Assembly (NCBI GenBank): GCA_014859685.1
Contig: JACUTU010000005.1
Coordinates: forward strand, 62,001-126,000
Direction: 5' to 3'
Origin: Sulfurospirillum sp.
GTDB lineage: Bacteria > Campylobacterota > Campylobacteria > Campylobacterales > Sulfurospirillaceae
Length of the DNA: 64,000 nt
The position numbers and the translations under genes were made by a program. Each line of letters starts with the position of its first letter. The first letter of the stretch is position 1. Shown one piece after another: positions 35,242 through 43,876 of this stretch. The notes under the pieces are model-generated. The model was not told where the DNA came from and searched no databases. It saw only the letters and a program-made list of their open reading frames with translations.

Positions 35242-37764
35242 CTAAAAAAGTTTTTGACCGATTTCGCGGTATCTATCATAGAGTGTAATAACCCGTTGCG
35301 CCCACTCAATGCGAGTGCGATCGATGAGTTCATCTTTGTATTGTATGACTTCTCGACCACTTTTTTGCGCCCGTTCATAGGCTTCTATCATCTCTTTTGC
35401 ATCTTCTACCTCATGTTTTTTTGGCGTAAAGATGTCATTCACATATTCAAGTTGTATAGGATGAATGGCAGCTTTTCCATCACAACCTAGGTAAAAAGCA
35501 TCTTTAGAGCTTGCTTCACATGAGAATTCATCACTTACATCGAAATGTGGCCCATCGATGACGATCTTACCATAAGCGCGTGCTGCTAAAACGATTTGTG
35601 CCATATAATTAAAGATTGCTTTTGAATTTTTCTTGAGATTGATTTGCAATCTTTGTGCAAGTGTGTTTGAGCCTATCATAATCACACGAAGTCTTGTACC
35701 AGCCGCACAGATGCTTTGAACATTTAAAACTCCAAGCGGCGTTTCGATACCTGCCATCAATTCGAGTTTAGGATTGATGGCTTCTATGATTTCATCAGCA
35801 CGCATAATATCGCCAGCACTTTGTATACAAGAAAACAAAATCGCATCGATATCAAGCTTTTTAGCAAGCTCAATATCTGCTTGCAAATCTTCACTTCCAA
35901 GTTTATTGACCCGCAATATCCGCTCGCTTGTGCCAAAATTGCTACTTTGCATAAATTGCTTTTCGATCATCACTCGAGCCACTTCTCTTTGTTCCTCAAG
36001 TATTCCCTCAAGATCAAAGATCACAGCATCAGCGAGCAAGGTTCTTGATTTTTCGATAAATTTTTCATTATATGGTGGTACAAAAAGCATCGATCGCCTT
36101 GCCCTATAAGCATCTTTATTCTCAATTACCTGTTTTTCATCATTTTTTTTTAAAAGTTGTTTCACAAGTTCTTTTCGCAAAACTTTACCATTTTTTGTTT
36201 TTGGATAATCTGTTACCGTATAAATCATCTTTGGCGCTTTGTATTTTGCAAGGTTGGCTTGTGCGTATTGTAAAATCTGAACCTCATCTTCATTGTTTAA
36301 AGTCTCTTTGCCAATAACCGCAACAGCTACGATAGTTTTATATGCGTCAAGTTCCATTCCAAGAGCTACACAATCAGCCACTTTTGGATGAGTTTTAACA
36401 ACTCTTTCTATCTCATGTGGACTAACGCGAAAGCCAAAGGTATTGATGATGTCATCTTTTCTTCCCAAAAACCAGATATAGCCATCTTTGTCTCTTTTGG
36501 CATAATCACCCGTAAAAAAGTGGCCATTGTGTCTAGCTTGTGCTGTGTCTTCTTCAAGATTCCAATACTCCAAAAACAATCCTGGATCATCGACACCAAC
36601 ACATATCATTCCCTCCTCTTCAATACCAACTTCTTCCAAGGTCTGCGGATTGAGAAGTTTTACATTGTGACCAGGCTGTACAAATCCTGCACTCCCAGGG
36701 CGGATTGGTCTGTATTTTGAGTGTGAGATATAGTAAGAAAACTCACTCATACCGATAGCTTCATAGATATCTTGCTCAAATCTCGCCTGCCAAAGTGTAA
36801 CCATCTCACTGCTTAGATGTTCCCCAGCACTCATACAATGTCGCAAACTTGGACAATCCTTGATTGTAAAATCTGTTTTTTGTAGTATCTGCCTGTAGAT
36901 AGTAGGTACTCCAATGAAAATCGTACAATTATGCTTTTTGATAAGTTTCACCCAGCTTGTTGCGTCATTTTCACCCTCGTGTGCGATCACGGTATGCCCG
37001 CGATAGAGAGGATCCATCAGTGCTGAACCTAAAACATAAGTCCAGTTAAACTTGCCAGAGTGCATAATGCGATCATTTTCTTTGAAATCAAACCAAAATT
37101 CACTCGCAGGTTCGCGTCCGACCAAAGAACGGTGCGAATGCAAAACACCTTTTGGAAAACCCGTTGTGCCAGAAGTATAAACAAGATATGCTGGCTCACC
37201 GGAGCGAGAATTATAATGCTTTGGCAATTCATCAAAATGCTCAAGTACCCAATCAAGTGCATAAATATTTATATGCTTTGGCTGCTGTACTTCATTGGCG
37301 TTTTGAATCCCTGAAATAATAATATGCTGCAAATTATCAAGGTTTTCTAAGTATGGCAAGAGATTATCATACATTGAAACTGACAATACGATTGCCTTTG
37401 CTTGCGAATCAGTCGCTAGATACTTTACTTCAGAACCGCTAAGCAGTGTAGAAGTAGGCACAGCGATAGCACCTGCTTTCATAGCTCCAAAGAAAGAGAT
37501 CGGATAGGCAAGTGAATTTTTCAAACAGATCAACACGCGATCACGAATGCTGATGTCCAAAGAACGAAGAAAGTTTGCAAAACGATCAGATTGCACACTT
37601 AATTCTTTGTAAGTAATCTGTGAGGTACACAATTTGCTATCTTCAATAATCATAGCTATATTGTCTTCTTTTGGAGTGCCTAAATGTTTTGAGGTACAGC
37701 TCACGCCTATATTTAAAAATTCTGGAACTTTTATCTCTAATTGTGGATAATCTTGTAATTTCAT
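35242..37764 (-). CDS. Fusion of an AMP-forming acyl-CoA synthetase with a CitE-like lyase domain
   Basis: 840 residues. The first part (1 to about 540) is an adenylate-forming CoA ligase: YTSGTTGFPKG (about 196-206), YEAIGMSEFSYY, FFTGDYAKRDKDGYIWFLGR and the C-terminal lysine motif PKTKNGKVLRKEL. The second part (about 550-840) is a CitE-like TIM barrel: RRSMLFVPP, DAVIFDLEG, LRVNKLGSEDLQADIE, MAGIETPLGV. Its second acidic metal ligand seems replaced (IGSNTLAQRL, Asn where Asp is usual), so this domain may be inactive or altered. The ATG at 37764 has AAGGGG upstream; an earlier ATG would read over it. The pairing suggests activation of a dicarboxylic acid to its CoA ester followed by cleavage or binding. 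Confidence 0.85.
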   Translation of the reverse strand: MKLQDYPQLEIKVPEFLNIGVSCTSKHLGTPKEDNIAMIIEDSKLCTSQITYKELSVQSDRFANFLRSLDISIRDRVLICLKNSLAYPISFFGAMKAGAIAVPTSTLLSGSEVKYLATDSQAKAIVLSVSMYDNLLPYLENLDNLQHIIISGIQNANEVQQPKHINIYALDWVLEHFDELPKHYNSRSGEPAYLVYTSGTTGFPKGVLHSHRSLVGREPASEFWFDFKENDRIMHSGKFNWTYVLGSALMDPLYRGHTVIAHEGENDATSWVKLIKKHNCTIFIGVPTIYRQILQKTDFTIKDCPSLRHCMSAGEHLSSEMVTLWQARFEQDIYEAIGMSEFSYYISHSKYRPIRPGSAGFVQPGHNVKLLNPQTLEEVGIEEEGMICVGVDDPGLFLEYWNLEEDTAQARHNGHFFTGDYAKRDKDGYIWFLGRKDDIINTFGFRVSPHEIERVVKTHPKVADCVALGMELDAYKTIVAVAVIGKETLNNEDEVQILQYAQANLAKYKAPKMIYTVTDYPKTKNGKVLRKELVKQLLKKNDEKQVIENKDAYRARRSMLFVPPYNEKFIEKSRTLLADAVIFDLEGILEEQREVARVMIEKQFMQSSNFGTSERILRVNKLGSEDLQADIELAKKLDIDAILFSCIQSAGDIMRADEIIEAINPKLELMAGIETPLGVLNVQSICAAGTRLRVIMIGSNTLAQRLQINLKKNSKAIFNYMAQIVLAARAYGKIVIDGPHFDVSDEFSCEASSKDAFYLGCDGKAAIHPIQLEYVNDIFTPKKHEVEDAKEMIEAYERAQKSGREVIQYKDELIDRTRIEWAQRVITLYDRYREIGQKLF

Positions 37765-37774
37765 TTTTTGCCCC

Positions 37775-38908
37775 TTACAGTTTGCCATACGGCCAGTTTT
37801 CTTTGATAGTGTGGATTGGCATCTTACTTAAAACATGCATCGCAAAATCTTGATCCTCTTTTTGCAAAGATTTTAATGCATACGCTCTGAGAATATTTTG
37901 CAAAGATTTTCCAAACATCGGAGGATCAAGCATTTCGCCCTCAAATCGTATAGCCCCGCTCAAAAGTGCATCAGCTTCAATTGCAGCTTTGAGAATATTG
38001 ATATTTTGTTGTACTTCACTTGGTGATGGCGTAAAAGCCACTTTGCAAATGTTAATATGATTTGGTGTAATAACTTGTTTACCCGTAAGCCCCATCGCGG
38101 TTTCTCTTTTTGCATGTGCATATACATGTCGGCTTGCATCATCACCATGCAAATCAAGCCACCTTCTTATATCTTTTTTCTCAAGACAACTATCTGGTAG
38201 AGAGTTTGGCGTGAGCAATACTTCAACGCCTCCAATAACGCCGCAGCCCTTGATACGAGCTTCCATAGTAAGCATATTGAAAAATGTTTGCAACTCATCG
38301 ATCCAACCCTCTGGTGTGATTTTATAAGCAAGTGCTTTTGAAAAATCGTGGATACCAAAGACTACATGTTTAACAGTAGAATGGCTCATAAGTCTATCTG
38401 CAATCTGCAAAGAGCGAGGATGCTCAATAATTGGCTGGATAGTGAGATTGCTACCGATAGACACAAGCCAAGAGGACAGATCCCTAATTTCAGCATCACC
38501 ATACACTTCACCCGCTTTTGATAACACGATCACATCGATATATTTATGGATCTGCTTGAGCATCGCTAAATCTGCATCATATTCATCTGTTCGAAATGGA
38601 TTGATGCGAACTGCTATTTGAAAATCTCGCGGTGGAAATTTTGGCAACTCTTCAATGAGTAATTTTCGCGACATCTCTTTCATGCGACACCCATCTTCAA
38701 GATCAAACAAAAGTGTATGCGCACCTGTTTTATAGGCATGCTTTTGAAGCCTAAATTTTGCTTGCTCTTGTGTCTCATATGTTCCATCAAGAGGATTGTA
38801 CTTGATGGGAGGGTAATATATCTGGATTCCTGGCCAGTAACCGCCAAGTTTGATCCGAAGATCATCATCATGACTCAAACTGGAAAAATCTGTAAAATAC
38901 GCTGACAT
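37775..38908 (-). CDS. HpcH/HpaI-type (CitE-like) lyase, first gene of the CoA-ester operon
   Basis: 377 residues. CitE-like motifs: HTLLFDLEDGCRMKEMSRK (about 75-92), VRINPFRTDEYDADL, PIIEHPRSLQIADRLM (Glu ligand) and VFGIHDFSKALAYK (Asp ligand). It is longer than malyl-CoA lyases and clearly distinct from the other two lyase domains of the operon. The ATG at 38908 (MSAYFTDFS) is supported by GAAAGG 7 bases upstream. It ends inside the leader of the ligase fusion gene. Substrate unknown. Confidence 0.8.
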   Translation of the reverse strand: MSAYFTDFSSLSHDDDLRIKLGGYWPGIQIYYPPIKYNPLDGTYETQEQAKFRLQKHAYKTGAHTLLFDLEDGCRMKEMSRKLLIEELPKFPPRDFQIAVRINPFRTDEYDADLAMLKQIHKYIDVIVLSKAGEVYGDAEIRDLSSWLVSIGSNLTIQPIIEHPRSLQIADRLMSHSTVKHVVFGIHDFSKALAYKITPEGWIDELQTFFNMLTMEARIKGCGVIGGVEVLLTPNSLPDSCLEKKDIRRWLDLHGDDASRHVYAHAKRETAMGLTGKQVITPNHINICKVAFTPSPSEVQQNINILKAAIEADALLSGAIRFEGEMLDPPMFGKSLQNILRAYALKSLQKEDQDFAMHVLSKMPIHTIKENWPYGKL

Positions 38909-39174
38909 GATTTTTACCTTTCTTTTTTGTGAATATGGCATTTTTTCATACTCATTCTAAAGAGATTACGCATTTTTTCCACTACTATGTGTGGCTTATA
39001 AAAAATTTATATTTTTATAGATGCCTTATTTTGGGGTTATAAACGAGTTGTATTTTGAAAAGTTTTACATAGTGAGAAAATTTTACACAAAGCTTCTTAT
39101 ATGTTAAAAGAAAAAATACAAATTTTTCACAAAATATGCAAATAAAATGGTAAGATAAAAATAAAAGTCCAAAG

Positions 39175-39894
39175 ATGCACAAACAAAACAAATCTCTTTC
39201 AAAAGGTTTGGCAGTTTTACGCCTCATAGCCTCATCGCAAAAACCACTTAATGCATCTTATATGTGTCGAGTACTTGATATCGATAAAAGCACGATGTCA
39301 CGACTCATAGCAACACTTATGCAAGAACACTTCATCACTTATACACAAAATTCCAAGGAGATCATTTTGAGTGATTTTACGAAAAATTTTACCGTAAAAG
39401 AAACCAGAGAAAAGATCATAGAACAAACACAAAATCTACTTGATGAGATTTACTATCTTACAAATGAAGCCGCCTACATAGGTGTTTTGGACAATGATGC
39501 ACTTTTGATTCTAAACCAAATTGACAAATCAAATCGTGTTTTAAAAACGAGAAATTCCATAGGTCTGCATTTACCATTACACACAAATGCCTTTGGCAAA
39601 ATCATCCTATCCTTTGCAAACATAGATTTAAAAACACTTGAACTCAAAAAATACACAAACCGAACTTTCACAAGCGTAAATAAATTACAAAAAGAACTCG
39701 ACCTCATTGCAGAGCGAGGCTACGCCACAGGAAACGAAGAACACGAATACGGACTAAAATCACTAGCCGTTCCCTATTTTGGAACAAATAACCAATTTCT
39801 AGGAGCTCTAGGCATATCAGGACTAGCCATCAGACTAGACGAAGAAACCCTACACAATTTCGGACAAAAAATATACCAAACAATTAATATTTAA
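39175..39894 (+). CDS. IclR-family transcriptional regulator
   Basis: 239 residues: an N-terminal winged helix-turn-helix (about 8-65: SLSKGLAVLRLIASS, DKSTMSRLIATLMQEHFI) and a C-terminal effector domain (about 85-239) with RGYATGNEEHEYGLKSLAVPYFG and LGALGISGLAIRL. It lies divergent to the CoA-ester operon, with 266 bases between the two starts, and is probably its regulator responding to an organic acid. The direct repeat TTTTACA (39063-39069 and 39081-39087) in this gap is a possible operator. A REP palindrome follows 6 bases after its stop. Confidence 0.88.
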   Translation: MHKQNKSLSKGLAVLRLIASSQKPLNASYMCRVLDIDKSTMSRLIATLMQEHFITYTQNSKEIILSDFTKNFTVKETREKIIEQTQNLLDEIYYLTNEAAYIGVLDNDALLILNQIDKSNRVLKTRNSIGLHLPLHTNAFGKIILSFANIDLKTLELKKYTNRTFTSVNKLQKELDLIAERGYATGNEEHEYGLKSLAVPYFGTNNQFLGALGISGLAIRLDEETLHNFGQKIYQTINI

Positions 39895-39900
39895 TGGGAT

Positions 39901-39956
39901 TTAATGGGGACAGGCTACTTTTTTATGAAATCAAAAAAGTAGCCTGTCCCCATTAA
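39901..39956 (+). repeat. REP-like palindrome 2, between convergent iclR-type and tonB genes
   Basis: Two 24-base arms (39901-39924 and 39933-39956) are perfect inverted copies, TTAATGGGGACAGGCTAC plus six T. The loop is ATGAAATC, the same orientation as element 1. The bases just before it, TTTAATGGGAT (39890s), partly duplicate the arm start. It can act as terminator for both flanking genes. Confidence 0.85.
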
Positions 39957-39971
39957 ACTCTATAAATTTTT

Positions 39972-40697
39972 TCAATCTATGAGCTTGTAGACAATGTTTA
40001 GTGTGATAATAATTTCTTCTGGAAGTGTATCATTTGAAAGTTGCATGGGAAATGTTCGCTCAAACATCTCTTTGATAGAGCCGTGAAAGACTTTTTTGCC
40101 CTCTAAAATTTCATAATAGAGTAATTTTCCCTCTTGAGTAAGTGAAAAACGCAGTTTTACAACACCTTGAATACCAGCTTTTTTTGCAAATAGCGGATAG
40201 ACTTTATTTGCATCCATTTGATTTCGTATTTTGTTAAGTGTGTGAGCAAAAAGATCACTATTTTGTGGTCGAATTTCTAATGTATTCTGTTGTTCAAGTA
40301 ATTTTAATGGTAGTATATCTAGCTTTTTTTCAGATAATATTTCTTGTGGCTTCTCATCTATAATATCTGCTTTAATCAATTCCCGTGTAATTTTTTTTGG
40401 TGATGGGGTTGCGATGATAGTTTTTGGTTTCGAAATTGGTTTCGGTATTATTTTAGGGACTGGAGTTGATTTTAATGGTTTTGCCACTTCTTCTTTTGTC
40501 ACAAGTTTAATGTCTATAGCGTGTTTTTTAGGTTCTACATGTAAGCGCTCTTCTTTTGAAAGAAATTGTACCGATACACATATAAGCACTATATAAATAA
40601 TGAAAGCAAGAAGAAAAGAAAGCAGAGAATATCTTTTTGATTGAAGATATTCTCTGCTCAGCAACAACGAGTAAAGCTTAGAATTTGTAGCTTGCAT
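39972..40697 (-). CDS. tonB: TonB energy-transducing protein
   Basis: Couples the inner-membrane proton gradient to outer-membrane receptors. One membrane helix near the N-terminus (SLLSFLLAFIIYIVLICVSV), a proline/lysine-rich periplasmic stretch (PVPKIIPKPISKPK) and the C-terminal TonB domain (NKVYPLFAKKAGIQGVVKLRFSL, then EEIIITLNIVYKLI). The start is uncertain: ATG at 40697 overlaps the receptor gene by 20 bases and ATG at 40724 by 47; neither has a good ribosome site, so coupling to receptor translation is likely. Probably dedicated to the adjacent receptor. Confidence 0.88.
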   Translation of the reverse strand: MQATNSKLYSLLLSREYLQSKRYSLLSFLLAFIIYIVLICVSVQFLSKEERLHVEPKKHAIDIKLVTKEEVAKPLKSTPVPKIIPKPISKPKTIIATPSPKKITRELIKADIIDEKPQEILSEKKLDILPLKLLEQQNTLEIRPQNSDLFAHTLNKIRNQMDANKVYPLFAKKAGIQGVVKLRFSLTQEGKLLYYEILEGKKVFHGSIKEMFERTFPMQLSNDTLPEEIIITLNIVYKLID

Positions 40698-42690
40698 TGA
40701 TGTATGCGTAACGACCTGGTTCATGGATAAGCATTGTTTCGCTTATACCATCCGTGATGAGCGTTAAGTCTCGGTAGGTATTTGAGATTGCATAAGTTTT
40801 ATCAAAAATATTATCGATACCTGCTGTGATTTCAAAGCCTTTACCTAGTTTTCTAGTTGTTTTGAAGTTAAATATACCATATCCTGCTAATTCTTGTTCG
40901 CCATTGTCACTATCTATGCTTTTCCATTTATTTGCTGCTATAAATGAGAGCTGCAAGTCGCCTTTGGCATCATACGAATAATTTATATTTGCATTAAATT
41001 GCAAAGGTGGGATATCTGCTAAATCAGTGTCGCTTTGTGCAGTTGGTAGTGAATCTTTTTTACCTCGTTTATACGCAATGCCAGCATCCATAAATAAAGC
41101 ATCATTGAGCATATAGGTGCTGCTAAGTTCTGCACCGTAGATCGTAGCGTCTATATTTTCAAATGTTGCCGCTGAATAGATATAGTCTTTGAGCATACTG
41201 TAAAAAGTGGTGAGTTTTACTTTGCCATTTTCAAATTGTTTCTCAAATCCTGCATCAATTTCATAATTTTTTGTTTGATCAAGATCTGGATTTCCGACAA
41301 GAACTCTTGTTGTTGGGTTTGGGTATTTGATATTGTAAAGCTCTCTTGCATCTGGAATTCTTGAGGATTTACCCACACCTACGAAGTATTTCAAATCCTC
41401 TGTGACCCGATAAGTAGCAAATACATTTGCATCGAGCGCGTTATAAGTTCTATCTCGCTCACCTGCGCTTGTATCAACTTTACTATGATCATATCTTGCT
41501 CCAAAATTGATGTCAAAAGCACCATAACTTTTTTGGGTTTTTGCAAAGAAACCGATATTGTCTGTGTCCACATCATCGATACTGTTGCCTATATAAGTTA
41601 CCGCACCTGTGGCAACGCTTGTTTTTGTGTAAACACCATCCCAATTTCTGCGACTCAGATCAAGTCCGTAACTGATAATTGCATCATCTAATTTGAAACT
41701 ATTTTTTATTTTGAGTCCCATCATATCTGTGGTAAGTTCGTTTATTGAAAAGCTCGTTGCACCTGCAATTCTGTATTGTGTACTCATCGGATGTTCTACA
41801 TCTGATTTGTAAATTTGCACGGAGAATTTGTCCGAATAGCTCGCTAGATTTTTAAAGATATACTCAAGATTGTAAATATTGCTATCATCCACAACAGCGT
41901 CCATCTTGCTCGATGGATACAAGATATTATCACTTCTGTTTGCAGTTATGCCAAGGCGAAGTTCTTGATCATCTGTAATATCTATAAAAACCTTTCCCAA
42001 AATGGAAAGTTTTTTAAAAGCATCCATTCCAGCGTAAAGGTTACTGTACTTAAAAGGATCATCAGCAGTTGAAGTGGTTGAGGCTGTGTAATTTGCTAAT
42101 TGTTGTGCAAAATCGTTACCATCCCCATCTTCATATTGGCCACCTGTTTCTTTTGAAATGCTTAAAAGAGCTTTCACTTTTTCATTTCCCCCGCTTATAG
42201 TTGCCAGTGCTTTTTTGTAGCTATAGTTTCCCACATTTACGCCAACTTCTCCTTGTAATTCTTGTGTTGGTTTTCGTGTTTCTACTTTAACACTGCCACT
42301 GAGAGTGCCAAACTCTTCCACATCGAAAGGTCCTTCATTGATGATGACATTTTGCACTACATGTGAAACTACATGTGAGGTTGGCGGATCCATCCTGTTT
42401 GGACAAGCTCCATAAATTTTAGTGCCATCTACGAGTATGTTTATATTATCTCGCTTCTGCCCACGAAGCAAGATATCATTAGCTATGCCACTGCGTCTAA
42501 TAAGTGAAATACTTGGTGAATTTTTACTCAAAGCTTCCGCAAGATCAGCTGATTTTACCTCTTGCGAGCTGATATTTTTAAGAGTCAGTGCAGTCGGTTT
42601 TTCATCAACTATAGTTATATCTTGCATATTCACATCTGCACCAAAAACTGTACATACACACGCAAGAGACAGAGAGATCGTTTTTTTCAT
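40678..42690 (-). CDS. TonB-dependent outer-membrane receptor with an OprC/NosA-type copper site
   Basis: 670 residues: signal peptide (1-18), plug domain (about 25-140) with a TonB-box-like DITIVDE, and a 22-stranded barrel ending in the aromatic YAYINASYKF. The plug has YGACPNRMDPPTSHV, the signature of OprC/NosA copper receptors. Both halves of the reported OprC copper site, CxxxM and HxM, appear here as C96/M100 and H300/M302. I therefore infer copper uptake, perhaps to serve cuproenzymes such as nitrous oxide reductase encoded elsewhere. It is followed by its own tonB. Confidence 0.87.
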   Translation of the reverse strand: MKKTISLSLACVCTVFGADVNMQDITIVDEKPTALTLKNISSQEVKSADLAEALSKNSPSISLIRRSGIANDILLRGQKRDNINILVDGTKIYGACPNRMDPPTSHVVSHVVQNVIINEGPFDVEEFGTLSGSVKVETRKPTQELQGEVGVNVGNYSYKKALATISGGNEKVKALLSISKETGGQYEDGDGNDFAQQLANYTASTTSTADDPFKYSNLYAGMDAFKKLSILGKVFIDITDDQELRLGITANRSDNILYPSSKMDAVVDDSNIYNLEYIFKNLASYSDKFSVQIYKSDVEHPMSTQYRIAGATSFSINELTTDMMGLKIKNSFKLDDAIISYGLDLSRRNWDGVYTKTSVATGAVTYIGNSIDDVDTDNIGFFAKTQKSYGAFDINFGARYDHSKVDTSAGERDRTYNALDANVFATYRVTEDLKYFVGVGKSSRIPDARELYNIKYPNPTTRVLVGNPDLDQTKNYEIDAGFEKQFENGKVKLTTFYSMLKDYIYSAATFENIDATIYGAELSSTYMLNDALFMDAGIAYKRGKKDSLPTAQSDTDLADIPPLQFNANINYSYDAKGDLQLSFIAANKWKSIDSDNGEQELAGYGIFNFKTTRKLGKGFEITAGIDNIFDKTYAISNTYRDLTLITDGISETMLIHEPGRYAYINASYKF

Positions 42691-42879
42691 TTACCATCCT
42701 TTTTGTTTATTGTTATAAAAGTGTAACTAACGGCTATTAAATTAGTGTTAAATAAAATCTTATAAAAAAGTGATGAGTAGAAAGTGAATTTTTAAACAGT
42801 TTCAAACATCCAAAACGATATCATAAAATACAAGCATGAACAAGACAAAGCAAAGTTAAGATTAATGAGGAATTAAAAA

Positions 42880-43530
42880 ATGAAGCGTTGGCAACAAAAA
42901 TGTGATGCACAAAAACGCATTTGGATCATTGGTGGGAGTAGTGGGATTGGGTTGTGTTTGGTTAGCTTATGGTTGCAGCAGGGGTTTTTTGTGGCAGTGA
43001 GCTCTAGGAATGCTTGTAAAAATGAAGCGTTGAGTGCGTTGGCATCGCAGTATCCAAATAAGATTTTTTGTGTTGATGTAGATGTTTCTAATCAGGCTGA
43101 TTTGCAAAAAGCAAGCGATAGTGTTTGGCAACTTTGGGGCGGGATAGATTGGTGTATGTATAACGCTGGGGCGTATGAGGTAATGCGTTTTGATAGATGG
43201 AATAGTGAAGCATTTGTGCGCATGAATGAAACCAACTATATGGGAGCTGTGCGTTTTTCCACCCTTGTTGCTCCAAAAATGCGGCTAGCATTTGGCATCC
43301 AAGTACAAGTGATCAATCACGGCTTTGTAAAAACGCGTTTAACTGCTAAAAATAATTTTGCTATGCCGCAACTTATGAGCCCTGAAGTTGCGGCTCAATA
43401 CATCTTTGATGCCCTTGTGCGATCATACCGCTTTGAGCTTTATTTTCCTTTTGCCCTGCGTACATTTTTGCGATTTTTGAGCATCATACCAAACACACTT
43501 GCATTAAAAATTACGAAGAAAATGCTATGA
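42880..43530 (+). pseudogene. Short-chain dehydrogenase with the catalytic segment deleted in frame
   Basis: 216 residues. The Rossmann start is intact (IIGGSSGIG, 16-24; NAGAYE near 95), and the end matches SDRs of this cluster type (VQVINHGFVKTRLTAKN). Between them, LVAPKM (129-134) runs directly into RLAFGIQVQV. About 40 residues that normally carry the catalytic serine and the YxxxK motif are missing, at about bases 43279-43294. The frame stays open, so a protein could be made, but it cannot be a normal dehydrogenase. First gene of a decayed cluster that includes the cyclopropane synthase. Confidence 0.8.
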
Positions 43531-43672
43531 ACAATACACTACAAAAAGCCCAAAAATATGCACATTTTTTTGAAAATCTCACATTGGGATTTTAACTATA
43601 CGCTTCATCAAAAAACAGATTCCTTTGCTTGGTTTTATCTTGCGATATATCGCTCATAAAATTGTGGCATAA
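43527..43672 (+). pseudogene. Remnant of an NTF2-like (SnoaL-type) gene
   Basis: The ATG overlaps the SDR stop (ATGA) and gives MNNTLQKAQKYAHFFENLTL, then a TAA after 22 codons. This resembles the start of the NTF2-like proteins that follow such SDR genes. About 40 bases on, another frame reads IPLLGFILRYIAHKIVA and stops at 43670, which looks like the C-terminus of the same family. I infer a gene that has lost its middle and shifted frame. The FAD oxidase and DUF1365 genes usual in this cluster are absent. Confidence 0.55.
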
Positions 43673-43785
43673 GCTCTTTTTTCTATGGTTAGCCAGCTAT
43701 TAACATAACTTTTTGAAGCTCTTTTGGAGAATTTTGTTGTGTATCAAATGACAATAAAACTGTATGAAAGAACAAAACAATCCGC

Positions 43786-43845
43786 TATAATTTTTTAAAA
43801 TATGACTGATGTTACGCACCACAACGAATGCGTTCGTTGTGGTGC
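43786..43845 (+). promoter_or_regulatory. cfa promoter -10 box and leader hairpin
   Basis: TATAAT at 43786-43791 would start transcription near 43798. The leader then holds a perfect 13-bp hairpin, GCACCACAACGAA (43816-43828), loop TGCG, and the exact inverse (43833-43845), ending about 18 bases before the GAGGAG ribosome site of cfa. It is unusually GC-rich for this region and lacks a T-tract, so it is more likely a stability or regulatory element than a terminator. Confidence 0.55.
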
Positions 43846-43876
43846 AAAGTCATTTTATAATGCCGAGGAGATAAAA

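Noticed and set aside
43802-43876. N-terminal extension of cfa with cysteines (ECVRCGAKS)
   Set aside because: The extension translates the leader hairpin; the ATG at 43877 has a good ribosome site and the family length.
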